In this document: piece after piece, positions 24,428 to 27,142 of the stretch
Layout of the letters: the number at the start of each line of letters is the position of its first letter
Position numbering within the stretch: the first letter of the stretch is position 1
Assembly: GCA_023404095.1 (NCBI GenBank)
Contig: JAEYDD010000021.1
Location: forward strand, 1-27,142
DNA from: Pseudomonadota bacterium
Lineage (GTDB): Bacteria > Pseudomonadota > Alphaproteobacteria > Rhizobiales > Rhizobiaceae
Length of the DNA: 27,142 bases
Reading direction: 5' to 3'
Translations under genes and position numbers: made by a program
The notes under the pieces: model-generated
Told to the model about the DNA's origin: nothing
What the model saw: only the letters and a program-made list of their open reading frames with translations
Databases searched by the model: none

Positions 24428-24474
24428 TTCTATTCTTGCTAATTTTACTTAGAAAAAGGTATTCCTTGGGGGCT

Positions 24475-24504
24475 TTGAACTACTATTACAGAACTGTAGT
24501 TCAA
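24475..24504 (-). promoter_or_regulatory. Leader stem-loop 1 upstream of upxY
   Basis: A perfect 9-base inverted repeat TTGAACTAC / GTAGTTCAA encloses a 12-base loop, about 48 bases upstream of the upxY start in the expected untranslated leader. No T-run follows on the minus strand, so it is not a classic terminator. It may be a pause or UpxY recruitment element, since UpxY action depends on the leader of its own operon. Confidence 0.55.
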
Positions 24505-24530
24505 TCACTTGCGAGCATTTTATGGGAAGT

Positions 24531-24558
24531 TTGACAAGCACTATGCCCTTCTTGTCAA
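24531..24558 (-). promoter_or_regulatory. Leader stem-loop 2 upstream of upxY
   Basis: An 8-base inverted repeat TTGACAAG / CTTGTCAA also encloses a 12-base loop. It lies 26 bases from the first hairpin on the promoter-proximal side. Two stem-loops with similar stem and equal loop lengths in one leader suggest a structured RNA used in antitermination control. Confidence 0.5.
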
Positions 24559-24628
24559 CAGATTCTCTGCGGTTGTTCATTACCTTTTGGTAAGAGACTA
24601 TAAACGAACGTATTAGAAACAAAAAAGC

Positions 24629-24656
24629 GTTTTTTAATCGTACGTTTAAAAAACAC
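24629..24656. repeat. Left inverted repeat of the invertible promoter
   Basis: This is the left arm of an imperfect inverted repeat. The exact core CGTACGTTTAA (24639-24649) is matched in inverse orientation at 24836-24846, and weaker matches extend it to about 28 bases. A second exact pairing is GTTTAAAAAAC (24644-24654) with 24846-24856. It resembles the recombinase sites that flank phase-variable capsule promoters in Bacteroides. Confidence 0.65.
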
Positions 24657-24828
24657 CTATTTCGAACTTATACAAGACATACTCAAAGAGCTAAAAATAA
24701 GAAGATTTTAACTGATTACACATATTGCATATACTGCTGAAATTCAATGTAATATACTTATCATTATTTATTATTAGGAACATTTTTCTATCAAACATTT
24801 TGCCATTACAAAAAACGTCTCTATCTTT
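24657..24828. mobile_element. Invertible promoter segment, apparently in OFF orientation
   Basis: This segment of about 170-200 bases lies between the two inverted repeats and has no gene. Its only clear promoter is at its right end and reads rightwards. Inversion would bring the same promoter to the left end reading into upxY. The size and arrangement match the phase-variable capsule promoters of B. fragilis, which are flipped by a site-specific recombinase encoded elsewhere in the genome. No recombinase gene is in this window. Confidence 0.65.
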
Positions 24829-24829
24829 G
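24799..24829 (+). promoter_or_regulatory. Bacteroides-type promoter, pointing away from the CPS operon
   Basis: TTTG (24799-24802), exactly 19 bases, then TATCTTTG (24822-24829) is a perfect match to the Bacteroides sigma-ABfr consensus (TTTG, N19, TAnnTTTG). It reads to the right, towards the gene at 25049. No comparable promoter reading left into upxY is seen between 24428 and 24998, so in this orientation the capsule operon should be off. Confidence 0.75.
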
Positions 24830-24856
24830 CGTTCATTAAACGTACGTTTTTTAAAC
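24829..24856. repeat. Right inverted repeat of the invertible promoter
   Basis: This is the right arm of the inverted repeat, with exact core TTAAACGTACG (24836-24846), the inverse of 24639-24649. GTTTTTTAAAC (24846-24856) pairs with 24644-24654. It directly follows the -7 box of the outward promoter, as expected for a segment whose transcript starts at or within the repeat. Confidence 0.65.
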
Positions 24857-25048
24857 AGCATATCATCTTATATATCAACCATTTACAACTCACCCTTCAC
24901 ATTTCCCTCCAAAATTCCCTTATTTCTCCCTCACTTTTTATACTTTCGCATTTTTTAACCAGAATAAAAAACAGTTAAACGAACAAAGAATTACACAAAT
25001 GAAAGAACTCAAAAAAAGAAGCATCTCAACAGTAACGAACAGAGAAGC

Positions 25049-25408
25049 ATGTCGTATCAATCTGATACACAGAAACTAAGAGCAACAAAAGTAAAAGAAC
25101 ACAGCTCCATAGTGGATGAAAAGCTATTGGCAGAACGGGTTTACTACGGAGACCAGACCCATGTTTATGTAGGTTACTTAAGAGCCTTTAAATCAGGCTA
25201 TTTTGAAGGCACAAAAATTAGAAAAATAACGGATATAGCCAAACTGCTCGTAGCATCCGAAAACTTCACAAAGAGAGCCAGAGGAGAGCAAAAGCCTTTG
25301 ACTTACAGTACGATAATCACCGAATTGGAGAAGGTATGGGCCATCATAAAACAGGAAGACACCACACTGATTGACCCATACGGATATGATGTAAGGATAA
25401 ATCACTGA
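25049..25408 (+). CDS. Conserved-type hypothetical protein, 119 aa
   Basis: I do not recognise a named family. The 119-residue soluble protein is rich in Lys, Glu and Tyr, has no signal peptide or membrane segment, and contains AERVYYGDQTHVYVGYLRAF and a helical C-terminal half (LTYSTIITELEKVWAIIKQE). Small plus-strand genes of this kind are common just upstream of Bacteroides capsule loci. It is the first gene downstream of the rightward promoter in the invertible segment, with a leader of about 210 bases, so its expression may rise when the capsule operon is off. The start is the first ATG of the frame; a 26-codon ORF at 24999 overlaps it in another frame and is probably not a gene. Confidence 0.65.
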   Translation: MSYQSDTQKLRATKVKEHSSIVDEKLLAERVYYGDQTHVYVGYLRAFKSGYFEGTKIRKITDIAKLLVASENFTKRARGEQKPLTYSTIITELEKVWAIIKQEDTTLIDPYGYDVRINH

Positions 25409-25460
25409 TAGTTCAGTACCTGGAAAGGCAGTAATTTTGCCGCCGTCAGCAACCGGACAG

Positions 25461-25544
25461 AAGGGCTACACCTTTCTTGTCGGATGGTGTAGCCTCAACA
25501 AGGCAAGGGCATAGCCATCCGTACTGAAAGGAGTAGCCCTTTTT
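25461..25544 (+). promoter_or_regulatory. Possible attenuator with alternative hairpins
   Basis: The intergenic stretch between two small genes contains GGCTACACC (25464-25472), which pairs perfectly with GGTGTAGCC (25486-25494). The same left arm, extended to 25461, can also pair at 11 of 12 positions with 25530-25541, which runs straight into a T-tract (25540-25544). The two structures exclude each other, as in attenuators. It could equally be only a terminator after the gene at 25049. Confidence 0.4.
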
Positions 25545-25588
25545 CATTGCTGATTATCATACATTTACTAACCCTAAAAACATAAAAA

Positions 25589-25954
25589 ATGGGAAAAGAA
25601 AAAACTGAATTTGAGGAGAAATTTGTATCCAAAACAGAAAAAGCAAAAAAGCTATGGGAAAAACGGATTACGGAAAACACGACATTGAGCATGGAGTCTG
25701 TACAATGGATGGCACAACGCATAAATTCCCTATTGGAATACATGCGATACGGATATGCATTGATAGCCTACCGAAAGCAGGACGGCAGCTTCTACATGGG
25801 AAGAGGAACCCTTGTTTCCTACGAAAGCGACTTCAAAAAGAAACATGACGTGACAAGCATTAAAGCTCACGTAGCCTATTGGGACGCGGAACAACAAGGC
25901 TGGCGGACTTTTCTGATTGAGAACTTTATGGAATGGAGACCGATAGTAAACTAA
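25589..25954 (+). CDS. Small hypothetical protein, probably SH3-like beta-barrel fold
   Basis: This 121-residue protein has a charged helical N-terminus (KFVSKTEKAKKLWEKRI), then a beta-rich C-terminal half: YALIAYRKQDGSFYMGRGTL, a charged link, and VAYWDAEQQGWRTFLIENFM. The pattern of an 'fxYrKkDGs...GTL' strand pair followed by a 'vxYwD...WRtF' strand pair resembles small SH3-barrel-like proteins that are widespread and uncharacterised in Bacteroidales (DUF2693-like). No catalytic residues are evident. It lies 24 bases before the next gene and is likely co-transcribed with it. The function is unknown. Confidence 0.7.
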   Translation: MGKEKTEFEEKFVSKTEKAKKLWEKRITENTTLSMESVQWMAQRINSLLEYMRYGYALIAYRKQDGSFYMGRGTLVSYESDFKKKHDVTSIKAHVAYWDAEQQGWRTFLIENFMEWRPIVN

Positions 25955-25978
25955 CAAAAAACACCAATATCAAAAGCT

Positions 25979-26680
25979 ATGGAGGCTTATTTACTACATG
26001 ATGCCAATGCCGGCAGCAACCTAAAATTAATGATTATGATACAAGAAGAAGGTATGAAAGGATATGGCATCTACTGGACAGTGCTCGAATTCCTCAGATT
26101 GCAGAACGAATATAAAGCCAGCCTGAAAGTGATTCCCATACTGGCACAAAAAGCAAGGGTGACAACCGCCACACTGAAGCGAATCATCTATGACTATGCG
26201 CTGTTCGAGGTGAACGAGACAAGCTTCTCATCCCCCGGACTAAGCCGCCGCATGGAGCCATGGGACGCCCAACAAGAAGCTAAAAAGGAGGCCGGACGTC
26301 GCGGTGGACTGGTTAACCAGCAGAGAATCAGGGATGCCAAGACAAGCAGCGCTTTAGCAAATAAACTAAATAAAGAGAATAAAGAAACCCCCTCTCTATC
26401 TCCCCAAGGGGAGACGGGAAGAAGGAAGGAGGAGATTCTTCTGACTCCACCGGAGTACACGCTCAACAGACAGACGCATAATTACCAAGGCCTGATGGAA
26501 GAGCTGGCAAGGCAGAAAGTAACCGACATCCACGATTTGAATGCCATCCTGAGACTGACAGATTTTGGAAAACTGGGAGGGAAAATCTGGAAAATCCTAT
26601 ATGAGTTGAACAGCTCACCCCAACTGAAAGCCCGCATCGTGATGCCCGGAAAGTACATACTGAAATTACTCAGGGGTTAG
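25979..26680 (+). CDS. Protein with Lin1244/Lin1753-like N-terminal domain (DUF4373)
   Basis: The N-terminal 90 residues (YLLHDANAGSNLKLMIMIQE, then GMKGYGIYWTVLEFLR and an ATLKRIIYDYALFEV stretch) match the winged-helix-like Lin1244/Lin1753 domain found in phage and Bacteroidales accessory proteins. A low-complexity, charged linker (about residues 95-155) with RRGGLVNQQRIRDAK follows, then a helical C-terminus. It resembles replication-initiation or DNA-binding accessory proteins, but no function is established. Its place next to a capsule locus is common in Bacteroides. It follows the preceding small gene by 24 bases. Confidence 0.8.
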   Translation: MEAYLLHDANAGSNLKLMIMIQEEGMKGYGIYWTVLEFLRLQNEYKASLKVIPILAQKARVTTATLKRIIYDYALFEVNETSFSSPGLSRRMEPWDAQQEAKKEAGRRGGLVNQQRIRDAKTSSALANKLNKENKETPSLSPQGETGRRKEEILLTPPEYTLNRQTHNYQGLMEELARQKVTDIHDLNAILRLTDFGKLGGKIWKILYELNSSPQLKARIVMPGKYILKLLRG

Positions 26681-26681
26681 A

Positions 26682-26712
26682 TTTAATAAAAGAAATATAA
26701 TACTTATCTTTG
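26682..26712 (+). promoter_or_regulatory. Promoter of the glycerophosphodiesterase gene
   Basis: TTTA (26682-26685, one base off TTTG), exactly 19 bases, then TATCTTTG (26705-26712), a perfect Bacteroides -7 box, 27 bases before the start codon at 26740. It begins immediately after the upstream stop codon. Confidence 0.7.
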
Positions 26713-26739
26713 CGTTCAAAACAAAACACCCTAATCATT

Positions 26740-27142
26740 ATGAATCTGAAAAAACTATTTTTTGCTTCTGCCCTGCTCTTTGCTGCATGCGGCACTATCC
26801 AGGCCCAGGAAGTCATTGCCCACCGTGGTTTCTGGACTACAGACGGTTCGGCTCAGAACTCCCTTGCCGCACTTGTAAAGGCTGATTCTATCCACTGCTA
26901 CGGCTCCGAGTTCGACGTTTGGCTCACCACAGACAATCAGCTGGTTGTCAATCATGACGCCACCTTTAAAGGCGTGACTATGCAAGATGCCACAGCCAAG
27001 GTATGCACCGCCGTACAACTGGACAACGGCGAACAACTCCCTACCCTGCAACAGTATCTGGACAAGGCAAAAAGCCTGAAAACCCGCCTTATCCTCGAAC
27101 TGAAAGCCCACAAGACTCCCGAACAGGAAACACGAGCCGTAG
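26740..27142 (+). CDS. Glycerophosphodiester phosphodiesterase (5' part, runs off window)
   Basis: The visible 134 residues start with a signal peptide (MNLKKLFFASALLFAACGTI, then QAQ). The Cys after AA may make it a lipoprotein or may be incidental, since a QAQ cleavage site follows. The catalytic motifs of the GDPD TIM barrel follow: EVIAHRGFW (catalytic His-Arg), then SEFDVWLTTDNQLVVNHDAT (metal-binding Glu and Asp, second His). LILELKAHK matches the later Glu/Lys strand. It hydrolyses glycerophosphodiesters to glycerol-3-phosphate and an alcohol in the periplasm. It has its own promoter and is probably a chromosomal flank rather than part of the capsule locus. Confidence 0.9.
   Translation, partial: MNLKKLFFASALLFAACGTIQAQEVIAHRGFWTTDGSAQNSLAALVKADSIHCYGSEFDVWLTTDNQLVVNHDATFKGVTMQDATAKVCTAVQLDNGEQLPTLQQYLDKAKSLKTRLILELKAHKTPEQETRAV

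Noticed and set aside
24017..24442. 141-codon plus-strand open frame
   Set aside because: It is antisense to upxY, whose NGN and KOW motifs are clear on the other strand.
24999..25079. 26-codon ORF ahead of the gene at 25049
   Set aside because: It overlaps the larger gene in another frame and has no recognisable feature; a leader peptide cannot be excluded but is not supported.
1..27142. CRISPR arrays, tRNA or rRNA genes, intact transposons
   Set aside because: No regularly spaced repeats, cloverleaf-like tails, rRNA signatures or complete transposase genes were seen.

Overview
The window is almost certainly from a Bacteroides-type gut bacterium (order Bacteroidales). It holds one complete capsular polysaccharide (CPS) biosynthesis locus, transcribed right to left on the minus strand from about 24.4 kb down to 0.8 kb. 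Three things point to this group: the UpxY/UpxZ regulatory gene pair that opens the operon, promoters of the Bacteroides form (TTTG, 19 bases, TAnnTTTG), and the HU-like protein plus tiny 'smalltalk' peptide at the operon's distal end. No tRNA, rRNA or CRISPR array is visible.

Layout, in operon order (right to left). A 0.6 kb non-coding region (24428-25048) carries an apparent invertible promoter. An outward-firing promoter sits between imperfect inverted repeats and, as sequenced, points right, away from the CPS genes, so the locus looks switched OFF. Then come upxY (a NusG-like antiterminator) and upxZ, followed by a decayed wzx flippase remnant. Next is a modification block: a sugar aminotransferase (VioA/FdtB type), two ATP-grasp ligases, a second PLP-dependent aminotransferase-like enzyme, a left-handed beta-helix acyltransferase, and then a compact acyl-carrier set (MaoC dehydratase, ACP, SDR reductase, KAS III, metallo-beta-lactamase-fold hydrolase). 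An insertion-sequence gene remnant follows.

The AT-rich middle (about 5.4-14.2 kb) holds a GT4 glycosyltransferase, a fused cytidylyltransferase/Gfo-Idh-MocA oxidoreductase, an SDR, a Wzy-like polymerase, a MurJ/MviN-like flippase, a CDP-glycerol glycerophosphotransferase-like protein and a second GT4. The distal part holds UDP-glucose 6-dehydrogenase, a GT2, a hexapeptide acetyltransferase broken by a single-base frameshift, the initiating sugar-phosphate transferase, an intrinsic terminator, and a final aminotransferase. A separately promoted HU-like gene and the smalltalk peptide lie beyond.

Inferred pathway. The PglC-like transferase starts the repeat unit on undecaprenyl phosphate. GT2 and GT4 enzymes extend it with UDP-GlcA and aminosugars, the MurJ-like protein flips it and the Wzy-like protein polymerises it. 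Two unusual chemistries are encoded. One is a CDP-activated polyol or related group (cytidylyltransferase fusion, SDR and TagF-like transferase). The other is a dedicated mini fatty-acid/acyl-ACP module with ATP-grasp ligases, probably making an unusual N-acyl or aminoacyl decoration on an aminosugar. This second module is the best candidate for a little-described system.

On the right, the plus strand carries three small conserved-looking genes (two unassigned, one with a Lin1244/Lin1753-like N-terminal domain) and the start of a secreted glycerophosphodiester phosphodiesterase, which runs off the window.
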